NCBI RefSeq assembly: GCF_000280925.3
Contig: NZ_CP012109.1
Location: forward strand, 7,336,501-7,400,500
DNA: 64,000 nucleotides
Reading direction: 5' to 3'
Source of the DNA: Myxococcus hansupus
Lineage (GTDB): Bacteria > Myxococcota > Myxococcia > Myxococcales > Myxococcaceae
Every line of letters begins with the position of its first letter. The stretch's first letter is position 1. Under the pieces are notes generated by a model. The model worked only from the letters and a program-made list of their open reading frames with translations, was not told the DNA's origin and searched no databases. Shown here one piece after another: positions 17,021-25,364 of the stretch. The position numbers and the translations under genes are program-made.

Positions 17021-18541
17021 TCACGTCGATGCCGGGCCCACCGGAGCCAGCCTCGCGGCCCTCCGTGCCCGGATGAATTCGAGGATGTGCCGCAGCTCGC
17101 CCAGCAATGGCAACGTGCCCGGGAGCCGTTCGCGGACATACACCCATGCGCTGAACAGCCCCGCCCCCACAAACGCCTGCGCCCACACGCCCTCTGGTAC
17201 GAGGCTGCGTGCCGCCGTACACGCCGCCAGCAGCACCAACCCCAGCGTGACGAGCGGCTCCACCACCTGCCGCGTCAGCCCGCCCATCGCCGGGTTGAGC
17301 CGCTGCACCAGCAGGGCCGTCACCCACACTTCTACCAGCCCCACCAGCACGCCCACGGGTCCAATGCCCGCGAGGCCAAAGCGCTGGATGGCCCAGGTGC
17401 CCAGCGCCCACTTCGCCACGCCCACGCCCACCACCACCGCCAGCCGCTCCCAAGGCCGGCCACCCGCGTTCTGCGCCGTGGCCAGCAAGCCCACCAGCGT
17501 GGTGAGGATGCACTCCATGCTGAACCACTGCACCAGCACCACCGCGGACAGCCACCGCGTGCCGAAGAAGAACGGCACCGCCACCGGCATCGCCAGCACC
17601 GCGAAGGGAATGGCGATGAGCAGCACCGCGGACAACCGGCGCAGCGACGTGCGCAGGTACTCGGCGAAGCCCGCGGGGTCATCCTGGAGGCGGCAGTAGG
17701 CCGGGAAGGCCACGCGGTTGAGCACCACGCTCAGCATCATCGGCGTGGAGGCCAGCGCCCAGGCCCAGTTGACCAGACCCACGGCCTCCTTTCCCAGGAG
17801 GTGCCCCACCACCAGCGGCACCCAGCCCGCCACCATCGCGGCCACCAGTGGGGGAAGCTGGAACGCCAGTCCGAAGCCCAACAGCCGCTTGAGCACCTCC
17901 ACGCGGAAGTGCCCCTGGGGCCGCCAGGGTGACGCCCACGCGATGCACGCCAGCCCCACCGCGCCGCGCACCAGCCCGCCCAGCGCCAGCGCCCACGCGC
18001 CGAAGCCGAGCGCCGCCAGGGAGATGGTGGTGATGACCTGCGCCACGTTTTCAATCAGCTCGGCGCGGGCGATGACGGAAAACGCCAGTTGGCGCTCCAG
18101 CGCCATCAGCGGAATCACGCGCAACGAGGACAGGAAGAGCCCCAGCGCCAACGCCCACACCATCGGCACGGCGGCGTCTCCCAGCGCGTAGCCTCGCGTG
18201 AGGGCGGGCGCCAGGAGGCAGACGGTGGCCACGACCACCGCGGTGAGCGCTTGATGGCACCAGAAGATGGTGAACGTCTCGTCCCGCGTCGGCTCGTGCG
18301 CCTGACGCACCAGCGCCGCGCTCAGACCCAGGTCCCCCAGGAAGACGCCCAGGGACGCCGCGTAGGACACGATGCCGAACAGGCCGTAGTCGGACGGGAA
18401 GAGCAGCCGGGACAGGAACAGCGCGCTCACCACGCGCAGGCCCTGCGACGCCACCGTGCGCAGCGCCAGCACGAACATGCCCTTCAGGGCGCGCGCCTTG
18501 ACTTCGACGGCGGTGGCTTCGGGGGCGGCGGTCGCGTTCAT
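17021..18541 (-). CDS. wzx: Wzx-type polysaccharide flippase
   Basis: 506 residues from an ATG at 18541; the frame continues upstream but is not coding there. The protein has about 12-14 membrane segments and belongs to the polysaccharide-synthesis (MOP/MATE-like) superfamily. The N-terminal LKGMFVLALRTVASQGLRVV, LFLSRLLFPSDYGLFGIV and the conserved GDLGLSAALVRQ are diagnostic of the Wzx/RfbX group. It flips undecaprenyl-diphosphate-linked repeat units across the inner membrane. It heads an operon with two GT2 genes and is divergent from a methyltransferase and glycosyltransferase operon. It is the only flippase in the window, paired functionally with the Wzy at 25333-26805. Confidence 0.93.
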   Translation of the reverse strand: MNATAAPEATAVEVKARALKGMFVLALRTVASQGLRVVSALFLSRLLFPSDYGLFGIVSYAASLGVFLGDLGLSAALVRQAHEPTRDETFTIFWCHQALTAVVVATVCLLAPALTRGYALGDAAVPMVWALALGLFLSSLRVIPLMALERQLAFSVIARAELIENVAQVITTISLAALGFGAWALALGGLVRGAVGLACIAWASPWRPQGHFRVEVLKRLLGFGLAFQLPPLVAAMVAGWVPLVVGHLLGKEAVGLVNWAWALASTPMMLSVVLNRVAFPAYCRLQDDPAGFAEYLRTSLRRLSAVLLIAIPFAVLAMPVAVPFFFGTRWLSAVVLVQWFSMECILTTLVGLLATAQNAGGRPWERLAVVVGVGVAKWALGTWAIQRFGLAGIGPVGVLVGLVEVWVTALLVQRLNPAMGGLTRQVVEPLVTLGLVLLAACTAARSLVPEGVWAQAFVGAGLFSAWVYVRERLPGTLPLLGELRHILEFIRARRAARLAPVGPAST

Positions 18542-18735
18542 GGTCCTGGGCGGCCCGCCCCGGGGACTTGGGAAAGGCCAGCGCGCGGGCACGCGCAGGA
18601 GCGGAAATGGTAGCGACAGCGCTCGGGCCCCACAAGCAACGCGAGTCCTCCCTGGGGCCTCCAGGCGTGCCCGCCTGCCTGGAGGGCCGCGCCAGGGTTG
18701 CCCTGCCCGGAGCCCCGAGGCTACGGTCCGCCCGC
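18542..18735. other. Intergenic region between wzx and the rightward GT operon
   Basis: 194 nt between divergent starts, expected to carry promoters in both directions. A locally AT-richer patch lies around 18600-18645. I found no convincing -35/-10 pair and no reading frame that looks coding. Confidence 0.4.
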
Positions 18736-19404
18736 ATGCTCTCCGGCGGAAAGCTCTTCCAATTCCTGAAGCGCGAAGTCCTCGTGGGCGAGCACGAGGT
18801 GCTCCACCGCACGCTGAAGGAGGCACTGGTCGGCACGTGTGACAGCGTGCTGGACATCGGCTGTGGCTCGCGATCGCCGCTGCACAGCTTCTCCCACCTG
18901 ATTCCGCACACCGTGGGCGTGGATGGACACCCCACCAGCATCGAGCGCAGCCGGGCCGCGGGCATCCACCGCGAATACCACTGCATGGATTTGCTGGACG
19001 CGGGCAAGCGCTTCGGCCCGAAGAGCTTCGACGCCGTCGTCGCGCTGGACGTCATCGAGCACTTCGAGAAGCAGGACGGCTTCCGCCTGCTGGAGATGAT
19101 GGAGTCGATGGCCCGCAAGCGCGTCATCATCTTCACGCCCAACGGCTTCCTCCCCCAGGACGAGTGGGACAGCAACATCCACCAGGTGCACCGCTCCGGC
19201 TGGGAGGTCTACGACTTCGAGCTGCGCGGCTACCAAGTCACCGGCATGAGCGGTTGGAAGCCCCTGCGCGGCGACTACGCGATTCCGAGCATCCGGCCCC
19301 TCCGCCTGGGCAGCCGCCTGTCCATCCTCACCGAGCCCTTCGCCACGCGCTGGCCGCGCCACGCGTTCCAGCTCCTCGCCGTCCGGGACATGGGAGCCTC
19401 CTGA
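18736..19404 (+). CDS. Class I SAM-dependent methyltransferase
   Basis: 222 residues from an ATG at 18736, where similarity to methyltransferases begins. Motif I, the SAM-binding loop, is SVLDIGCGSRSPL at about residues 36-48. The acidic end of the second strand is VGVDGHP, and motif IV is FDAVVALDVIEHF. It lacks membrane segments. It probably methylates a sugar hydroxyl or a carbohydrate precursor, since it opens a rightward operon of four glycosyltransferases (next gene 6 nt away). Methylation of another small molecule cannot be excluded. Confidence 0.88.
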   Translation: MLSGGKLFQFLKREVLVGEHEVLHRTLKEALVGTCDSVLDIGCGSRSPLHSFSHLIPHTVGVDGHPTSIERSRAAGIHREYHCMDLLDAGKRFGPKSFDAVVALDVIEHFEKQDGFRLLEMMESMARKRVIIFTPNGFLPQDEWDSNIHQVHRSGWEVYDFELRGYQVTGMSGWKPLRGDYAIPSIRPLRLGSRLSILTEPFATRWPRHAFQLLAVRDMGAS

Positions 19405-19410
19405 GCCCGT

Positions 19411-20559
19411 ATGTCCGCCGCGTCCACCGGTCCCGCGTGGCACCTCCTCACCGGCGAGTATCCGCCCGACCCGGGCGGCGTCAGTGACCACACGCGGCAG
19501 GTGAGCCACGCGCTCGCCCGTGCCGGCCAGGAGGTCCACGTCTGGGCCCCCGGCGAGGGCGGCGTGCATGCCGACGGCGGCGTCACCGTCCACCGCGTGC
19601 CAGGGCTCCTGACGCCCCGAGGGCTGCCCGCGTTGTCGCGCGGCCTGGATGCGTGTCCCGGTCCCAGGAGGTTGCTGCTCCAGTACGTGCCACACGCCCT
19701 GGGCCTGAAGGCGATGAACGTCCCCTTCTGCGCCTGGTTCGCCGCGCGTCAGAGGGAGGAGCGGTGGGTCTACTTCCACGAGGCGGTGTTCCCCTGGGAG
19801 CCTCGCGCGCCCTGGCTCCACCACGTCCTCGCGGGCGTCACGCGCGTGATGGCGCGCACGGTGGCGAGCAACGCGGACCGGGTCTTCGTCTCCATTCCCC
19901 AGTGGGCGGCGCACCTGCCCGGACGCGTGCGTCCGGATGTCCGTTGGCTTCCGATTCCCAGCAACCTGCCCGTCGAGGTCACCCCGGATGACGTGGGGAC
20001 GCTCCGCGCGAGGCTCGGCGCGGGTCCGTGGCTGGGCCACTTCGGCACCTATGGACGCCCCATCGCCGAGCCGCTGGAGGCCGCGCTGGTTCCCCTGCTC
20101 CAGCACGATGAAACACGTCGCGCCCTGCTCATGGGACGCGGCAGCCGCGCGTTCGTCGAGCGCGTGGTGGCGCGACATCCCGGACTGCAAGGCCGACTGG
20201 AGGCACGGGACTCCCTCTCCTTCGAGGACCTGGCGGTGCACCTGTCCGCGTGCGACGTGCTCCTGCAGCCATACCCAGACGGCGTGAGCACGCGGCGAAC
20301 CACCGTCATGGCGGGCCTGGCGCTGGGCGTGCCCGTGGTCACCAACACCGGGCACCTCACCGAGCCCCTGTGGCAGTCCCTCGAGGTCGTGGCCCTCGCG
20401 GAGGGCACCGCGCCCTCGGCGTTGGTGGAACGCGCGGAGTCGTTGCTGGCTCGTGCGGAGTCGCGGCAGGCATTGGGCCAACGCGCCGCCCGCGTCTACC
20501 GCGAGCGCTTCTCGCTGGAGCGGACGGTGGAGACCCTCCTTCACCCCGAGCAGCCATGA
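19411..20559 (+). CDS. GT4-like glycosyltransferase lacking the usual E-x7-E
   Basis: 382 residues. The N-terminal half is a typical GT-B donor/acceptor domain: WHLLTGEYPPDPGGVSDHTR, with a Gly-rich loop. The C-terminal half carries LQPYPDGVSTRRTTVMAGLA and LGVPVVTNTG, which aligns with the donor-binding region of GT4 enzymes. In place of the E-x7-E pair there is an Asp-Gly-Val-Ser-x-Arg-Arg version, a variant seen in some polysaccharide GTs. Start 6 nt after the methyltransferase stop; its end overlaps the next start as ATGA. It presumably adds one sugar to the repeat unit. Confidence 0.83.
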   Translation: MSAASTGPAWHLLTGEYPPDPGGVSDHTRQVSHALARAGQEVHVWAPGEGGVHADGGVTVHRVPGLLTPRGLPALSRGLDACPGPRRLLLQYVPHALGLKAMNVPFCAWFAARQREERWVYFHEAVFPWEPRAPWLHHVLAGVTRVMARTVASNADRVFVSIPQWAAHLPGRVRPDVRWLPIPSNLPVEVTPDDVGTLRARLGAGPWLGHFGTYGRPIAEPLEAALVPLLQHDETRRALLMGRGSRAFVERVVARHPGLQGRLEARDSLSFEDLAVHLSACDVLLQPYPDGVSTRRTTVMAGLALGVPVVTNTGHLTEPLWQSLEVVALAEGTAPSALVERAESLLARAESRQALGQRAARVYRERFSLERTVETLLHPEQP

Positions 20560-21710
20560 CGCCGCCGCGACTGGCCTTGCTGATGGACCCTCGCGAGGAG
20601 GGCTGGCCCAGCATGGACCTGGTGGGCGAGGCCCTTCTGGAGGGGCTGACCGCGCTGACGCCCCAGGTCCACGCACGGGCCCTCCGGCCGAGGATGCCCG
20701 CCGTGCTGCGGAGGCTTCCTCGCGTCGGCACGCGCAACGCGGCCTTCAACGCGGACCGGGTCCTCACGCGCTTCGGGCTCTACCCGGGACGGGCCCTGCT
20801 CGCTCGCGGCCAGTACGACGCCTTCCACATCGTGGACCATTCATACGCGCAGCTCGTGCATGCGCTGCCCGCCGCACGCACCGGCGTCTACTGCCACGAC
20901 CTGGATGCCTTCCGCTCCCTGCTGGAGCCGGAGCGCGAGCAGCGCCCCGCGTGGTTCCGAGCCATGGCCCGCGCGCAGCTCGCGGGGCTGGAGCGAGCCG
21001 CCATCGTGTTCCACAACTCGCAGGCGGTCCGCGCGGAGCTGCTGGCGCACGGAGTGGTGCCCGAGTCCCGGCTCGTCTGGGCCCCCCTGGGCGTGTCCCC
21101 CGAGTACCGGCCAGCGCCCGTGGCGGGACACGCTGACCTGAGCGAAGCCGTGCTCGCGCCGCTGGGCGGCCGCCCCTATCTGCTCCACGTCGGCAGCGCG
21201 ATTCCACGCAAACGCCTGGATGTGCTCTTCGCCGTCTTCGCCGCGATGCGAGCCCGTCATCCGGCGCTGCGGCTGGTGCAGCAGGGAGGCGCGCTGACGG
21301 CGGCCCAGCGCGCGCAAGTGGACGCGCTGGGCATTGGCGATGCGCTGCTCCAACCCGCTCGGCAGGAGCGAAGCACGCTGGCGGGACTCTACCGGCGCGC
21401 GTCGGCCGTCCTGGTGACGAGCGAGGCGGAGGGCTTCGGGCTCCCCATCATCGAGGCGCTCGCCTGTGGCGCCTCCGTGGTGGCCAGTGACCTGCCCGTC
21501 CTTCGCGAAGTCGGAGCGGACGCGTGCACCTACGCGCCCGTGGGCGACGTGCCCGCATGGGTGGATGCCGTGACGTCCGTGCTCTCCACGCCGGGTGCGC
21601 GGCCCTCGCGTGCGACGCGGCTGGCGCGTGCATCGCACTTCACCTGGGAGGCGCACACGCGAACCATTCTGGACGCCTATCTCGGACTGCTGGACGGACA
21701 CAGGCGGTGA
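20556..21710 (+). CDS. Family 4 glycosyltransferase
   Basis: 384 residues from an ATG at 20556 that overlaps the previous stop as ATGA. The N-terminal GT-B domain shows TGVYCHDLDAFRSLLEPE and the acceptor-side His in HIVDHSYAQLVHAL. The second Rossmann domain has YLLHVGSAIPRKRLDVLF, the usual start of GT4 C-terminal domains, and the E-x7-E donor motif in EAEGFGLPIIEALACG. Retaining enzyme predicted, cytosolic face of the inner membrane. Third gene of the rightward operon. The donor sugar cannot be predicted. Confidence 0.9.
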   Translation: MTPPRLALLMDPREEGWPSMDLVGEALLEGLTALTPQVHARALRPRMPAVLRRLPRVGTRNAAFNADRVLTRFGLYPGRALLARGQYDAFHIVDHSYAQLVHALPAARTGVYCHDLDAFRSLLEPEREQRPAWFRAMARAQLAGLERAAIVFHNSQAVRAELLAHGVVPESRLVWAPLGVSPEYRPAPVAGHADLSEAVLAPLGGRPYLLHVGSAIPRKRLDVLFAVFAAMRARHPALRLVQQGGALTAAQRAQVDALGIGDALLQPARQERSTLAGLYRRASAVLVTSEAEGFGLPIIEALACGASVVASDLPVLREVGADACTYAPVGDVPAWVDAVTSVLSTPGARPSRATRLARASHFTWEAHTRTILDAYLGLLDGHRR

Positions 21711-21806
21711 CTCGCACGTGCGCGCCCCCTTGGGGCGTTCGTTGGCGTCCATCCTCCCGTGGCATGTCTTGACCCCGCGAGACGTGTTTGCTTCGGTCCC
21801 GAGGCC

Positions 21807-23042
21807 GTGCGCATCCTCTTCCTCAATCCCGTGGGCATCCTTGGCGGCGCCGAGCGCGCGCTCCTGGATTTGATGGCGTGCTTGAAGCAGCAGGACGTGG
21901 CGCTGTCGCTCCATCTCCTGGCGGGGACCGCGGGGCCCTTGCTCGATGAAGCCCGTGCGCTGGGCGTGGACGCGCGGCTGCTTCCCCTGCCTGCCCACCT
22001 GTCCTCATTGGGCGACAGCGCGCTGCGCGGACGCGGTCCTCTCGAAGCCCTGCGCTTCGCGCGCCAACTCGCCCCCGCGCCCGGCCTCCTGGCGGACCAT
22101 GGGCGTGCGCTGCGCCGGGACGTGCGCGAGGTGGCGCCGGACCTGGTGCATTCGAACGGCATCAAGACGCACCTGCTCAGCGCCGCCACGGCGGGACTGC
22201 GGCTGAAGCGGGTCTGGCACATCCACGACTTCCTGGGCGAGAGGCCCCTGGTGCGCGGCGCCTTGCGAGTCCTCTCCCCGCTCGCGGACGCGGCCATCGC
22301 CAACTCCCAGGCCGTGGGAGATGACGCGAAGTCGGTGCTGTTCCGAGTGCCCGTGCACGTCGTCTACAACGGCGTGGACCTCGCGAACTTCTCGCCCGGC
22401 CCTTCCGAAGGCGCGTGGCTGGACGGGCTCGCCGGGTTCCCCGAGGCCCCAGAGGGCACGCTCCGCGTGGGGCTGGTGGCGACCTATGCCCGGTGGAAGG
22501 GACAGGATGCGTTCATCGAGGCCACGGCGACGCTGACGCGCCTGCACCCCGCCCTGCCCGTGCGCTACTTCCTGGTGGGCGCACCGATCTACCAGACGCC
22601 GGGTTCGCAGTTCTCGGAGGAGGAGCTGCGCCGGCTCATCGCGTCCCGAGGCCTGTCGGACCGCATGGGGCTGGTGCCCTTCCAATCCCACCCCGCCCGC
22701 GTGTACCGGGCCCTGGACGTCTTCGTTCACGCCAGCACGCGAAGGGAGCCCTTCGGCCTCACCATCGCGGAGGCGCTCGCCTGTGGCCGGCCCGCCATCG
22801 TCTCGCGCGAGAGCGGCGCGGCGGAGGCGCTCACGCAGGGCGTGGACGCACTGATGATTCCTCCGGGCGACGTTCACGCGCTGGTCGATGCGCTGCGCGC
22901 CCTGCTGGAGAACCCGGCGCTCCGGGAACGGATGGGCACGGCCGCGCGAAAGACCGCGGCGGCGCGCTTCTCTCGGGAACGCTACGCGAGTGAGATCCTC
23001 GCGCTGTACCGCTCGCTCGTGCCCGGCGCTTCCGCGACTTGA
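21807..23042 (+). CDS. Family 4 glycosyltransferase
   Basis: 411 residues from a GTG at 21807, where GT4 similarity begins with VRILFLNPVGILGGAERALL; an in-frame ATG at 21759 would add 16 unlikely residues. The glycine-rich acceptor loop is NPVGILGGAER. The mid-domain start is RVGLVATYARWKGQDAFIEA with the conserved W-K-G. The retaining E-x7-E is in REPFGLTIAEALACGRPAIV. About 96 nt separate it from the previous gene, so it may have its own promoter. It most likely adds a sugar to the lipid-linked oligosaccharide. Confidence 0.92.
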   Translation: MRILFLNPVGILGGAERALLDLMACLKQQDVALSLHLLAGTAGPLLDEARALGVDARLLPLPAHLSSLGDSALRGRGPLEALRFARQLAPAPGLLADHGRALRRDVREVAPDLVHSNGIKTHLLSAATAGLRLKRVWHIHDFLGERPLVRGALRVLSPLADAAIANSQAVGDDAKSVLFRVPVHVVYNGVDLANFSPGPSEGAWLDGLAGFPEAPEGTLRVGLVATYARWKGQDAFIEATATLTRLHPALPVRYFLVGAPIYQTPGSQFSEEELRRLIASRGLSDRMGLVPFQSHPARVYRALDVFVHASTRREPFGLTIAEALACGRPAIVSRESGAAEALTQGVDALMIPPGDVHALVDALRALLENPALRERMGTAARKTAAARFSRERYASEILALYRSLVPGASAT

Positions 23043-23059
23043 AGTAGAGTTCCCGTCCC

Positions 23060-24217
23060 GTGAAGCGGACACGCAGGCTCATCACCCTCTCCCACTCGTA
23101 TGTCGTCGGCCTCAACCGGCGCCTCGCCAACGAGATGGCGCGCGTGGGCGAAGGCGCGTGGGACGTCACCACGCTGGCCCCCCGCTTCTTCCACGGGGAC
23201 TTGAGTCCTCTCACGCTGAGGCTCGAACCCGGCGAGGCCGCGCGGACCGAGGGCGTTCGCGCGTTCTTCAGCCGCTCGCTGCACACGTTCCTTTACGGGC
23301 CAGAGCTCCGGGCACACCTCGCGCGCGGCGCGGACCTGGTCCACGTCTGGGAAGAGCCCTACGTGCTGGCCGGGTTGGAAGCCGCCCTGCTCACTCCGCG
23401 GCATGTGCCGCGCGTGTTCTGCAGCGCGCAGAACCTCTCAAAGCGCTACCCGCCGCCCTTCGCGCAGGCGGAGCGCTTCGTCGTCCAGCGGTCGGCGGGC
23501 TGGGTGGCCTGGGGCGAAACCGTGCGGGACAACCTGCTCACCCGTCCTGGCTACGCCGAGCGCCCCTCACGCTTCATCCCCATGGGCGTGGACGTGGAGC
23601 TGTTCCGCCCAGACCGCGCAGCGGGTGCGTCCCTGCACCAGGAGCTCGGGTGGACCGAAGCAGGTCCTCCCGTGGTGGGGTACCTCGGCCGCTTCGTGCC
23701 GGAGAAAGGGGTCCCGCTGCTGATGGCCGCACTGGACGCGCTCGCTACGCCCTGGCGAGCGCTCATCGTAGGCGGCGGCCCCATGGAGGAAGCGCTGCGC
23801 GGCTGGGCGGCGCGGCATGGCGACCGGGTGCGCGTCCTCACGGGCGTCCCGCACACGGGCGTGCCTCGCGCGCTCAATGCCATGGACCTGCTGTGCGCCC
23901 CGAGCCAGACGACCCCGAGGTGGCGCGAGCAGTTCGGCCGCATGCTCGCGGAGGGCTTCGCGTGCGGAGTCCCCGTGCTCGGCAGCGACTCGGGAGAAAT
24001 CCCGCGCACCGTGGGCGACGCGGGCCTCGTGCTGCCGGAAGCCTCCGTGTCCGCATGGACAGGCGCGCTCGCTGACTTGCTGGAGAGTCCTCAGCGACGG
24101 CGCGAGCTGGCCGAGCGAGGCCGCGAGCGCGCCGTGACGCGGTTCTCCTGGCCCGTGGTCGCGCGGGCCCACCTGGACTTCTTCGACGCGGTGCTGGACG
24201 GGAAGCGTCAGGACTGA
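23060..24217 (+). CDS. Family 4 glycosyltransferase
   Basis: 385 residues from a GTG at 23060, 17 nt after the preceding stop. GT-B fold: the N-terminal half contains ADLVHVWEEPYVLAGLEAAL and VFCSAQNLSKRYPPPF. The second half starts VVGYLGRFVPEKGVPLLM and has the nucleotide loop LIVGGGPMEEAL. The donor-binding motif is REQFGRMLAEGFACGVPVLG, an E-x7-E type. It ends 4 nt from the convergent stop of another GT4 at 24222. Last gene of the rightward operon. Confidence 0.91.
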   Translation: MKRTRRLITLSHSYVVGLNRRLANEMARVGEGAWDVTTLAPRFFHGDLSPLTLRLEPGEAARTEGVRAFFSRSLHTFLYGPELRAHLARGADLVHVWEEPYVLAGLEAALLTPRHVPRVFCSAQNLSKRYPPPFAQAERFVVQRSAGWVAWGETVRDNLLTRPGYAERPSRFIPMGVDVELFRPDRAAGASLHQELGWTEAGPPVVGYLGRFVPEKGVPLLMAALDALATPWRALIVGGGPMEEALRGWAARHGDRVRVLTGVPHTGVPRALNAMDLLCAPSQTTPRWREQFGRMLAEGFACGVPVLGSDSGEIPRTVGDAGLVLPEASVSAWTGALADLLESPQRRRELAERGRERAVTRFSWPVVARAHLDFFDAVLDGKRQD

Positions 24218-24221
24218 CGCC

Positions 24222-25364
24222 TCACCCCTCCCGCTCCATGATGTCCGCGATGGCGGCGGCCATCCCATCCCAGTGCTGCGTCCGAAGCGTCTCGGACAGC
24301 GCGGCCACCTTCGGCGCCCATGCCGCCTCGTGCTCGCGCCAGACCTCCAGGCGCCGCACCAGGCCGTCCACGTCATCCGGGTCATCGAGCAACAACCCGT
24401 CCAGCTCCGCCGGATAGCGCTCCGCGACGCCGGACGTGCGGCTCACCAGCGCCGGCAGCCCCGCGCACAGCGCTTCGTGGACACCCAGCCCGTAGGCTTC
24501 GTACCGCGTGGGCGCCACCAGCAGGTCCGCCGCCGACATCAGCAGCGGCACGTCCTTGCGGAAGCCGAGGAACTGGATGCGCTCCCCCAACCCTCGCGCT
24601 TCCACCTCACGCGCCCAGACCTCGCGCTGCGTGCCCACGCCCACCACCTTGAGGTCCATGCCCCAATCACCGCGCGCGCACAGCCGGGCCCACGCCTGGA
24701 AGAGCGTGTCGAAGCCCTTGCGCCGGTCCCCGAGCGCGCCCACGAAGAGCGCCACGCGCCGCGACTCGGACCAGCCCAACGCCTCCCGGGCCGCGCGCCG
24801 CGCCTCGACGGACGCGGGCCGGAAGCGCTCCGCGTCACAGCCGTAATAGACGACGCGGACCCGGGACGCGGGCACGCCGGTGGCCGCCACCAGGTCCTCA
24901 CGCGTGCGCTCCGAGTTCGCGATGATGACGCGCGCGCGCCGCAGCGCCTCGCGTTCGCCCCGCAGGTAGACGCGGTGGCTCACCCGGCCCTTGAGCCGGC
25001 GCAGGGCGCCTCCCGCCGGTTGGGACACATAGGCCCCGTGGACATAGTGGACCCAGTTGGCGGCGGGCACCGGGCAGTTGCCCCCATTGGCCAGCACGCA
25101 CCCGCCCTCGGCGCGAGTGCGCAGCGCCCACGCGCGGCCCACGGCATCCAGGAGCGGCTCGCCCAGCAGGTACGCGTTGCCTGGCTTGGGCACGCGCACA
25201 AAGCGCACGTTGGGGTAGCCGAGGAGCACGTCCGCCACCCGGTGCGCCACCAGCCGCACGGGGCCGCCCTGCCGCGCCAGCCAGTGCGCCAGCGCCAGGT
25301 TGGCGCGATCCATTCCACCGGTGTCGACGAAGTCACCGGCGATGAGCGTGTACGGTCTTCGCAT
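24222..25364 (-). CDS. Family 4 glycosyltransferase
   Basis: 380 residues. The ATG at 25364 lies 32 nt inside the end of wzy, so translation is probably coupled. The N-terminus is TLIAGDFVDTGGMDRANLAL, a Gly-rich acceptor loop. C-terminal domain: VALFVGALGDRRKGFDTLFQ, then LKVVGVGTQREVW, and the E-x7-E motif in RYEAYGLGVHEALCAGLPAL. It is the last gene of the leftward wzc-GT-GT-wzy-GT operon and converges on the rightward GT operon with a 4-nt gap. No terminator hairpin fits in that gap. Confidence 0.91.
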   Translation of the reverse strand: MRRPYTLIAGDFVDTGGMDRANLALAHWLARQGGPVRLVAHRVADVLLGYPNVRFVRVPKPGNAYLLGEPLLDAVGRAWALRTRAEGGCVLANGGNCPVPAANWVHYVHGAYVSQPAGGALRRLKGRVSHRVYLRGEREALRRARVIIANSERTREDLVAATGVPASRVRVVYYGCDAERFRPASVEARRAAREALGWSESRRVALFVGALGDRRKGFDTLFQAWARLCARGDWGMDLKVVGVGTQREVWAREVEARGLGERIQFLGFRKDVPLLMSAADLLVAPTRYEAYGLGVHEALCAGLPALVSRTSGVAERYPAELDGLLLDDPDDVDGLVRRLEVWREHEAAWAPKVAALSETLRTQHWDGMAAAIADIMEREG

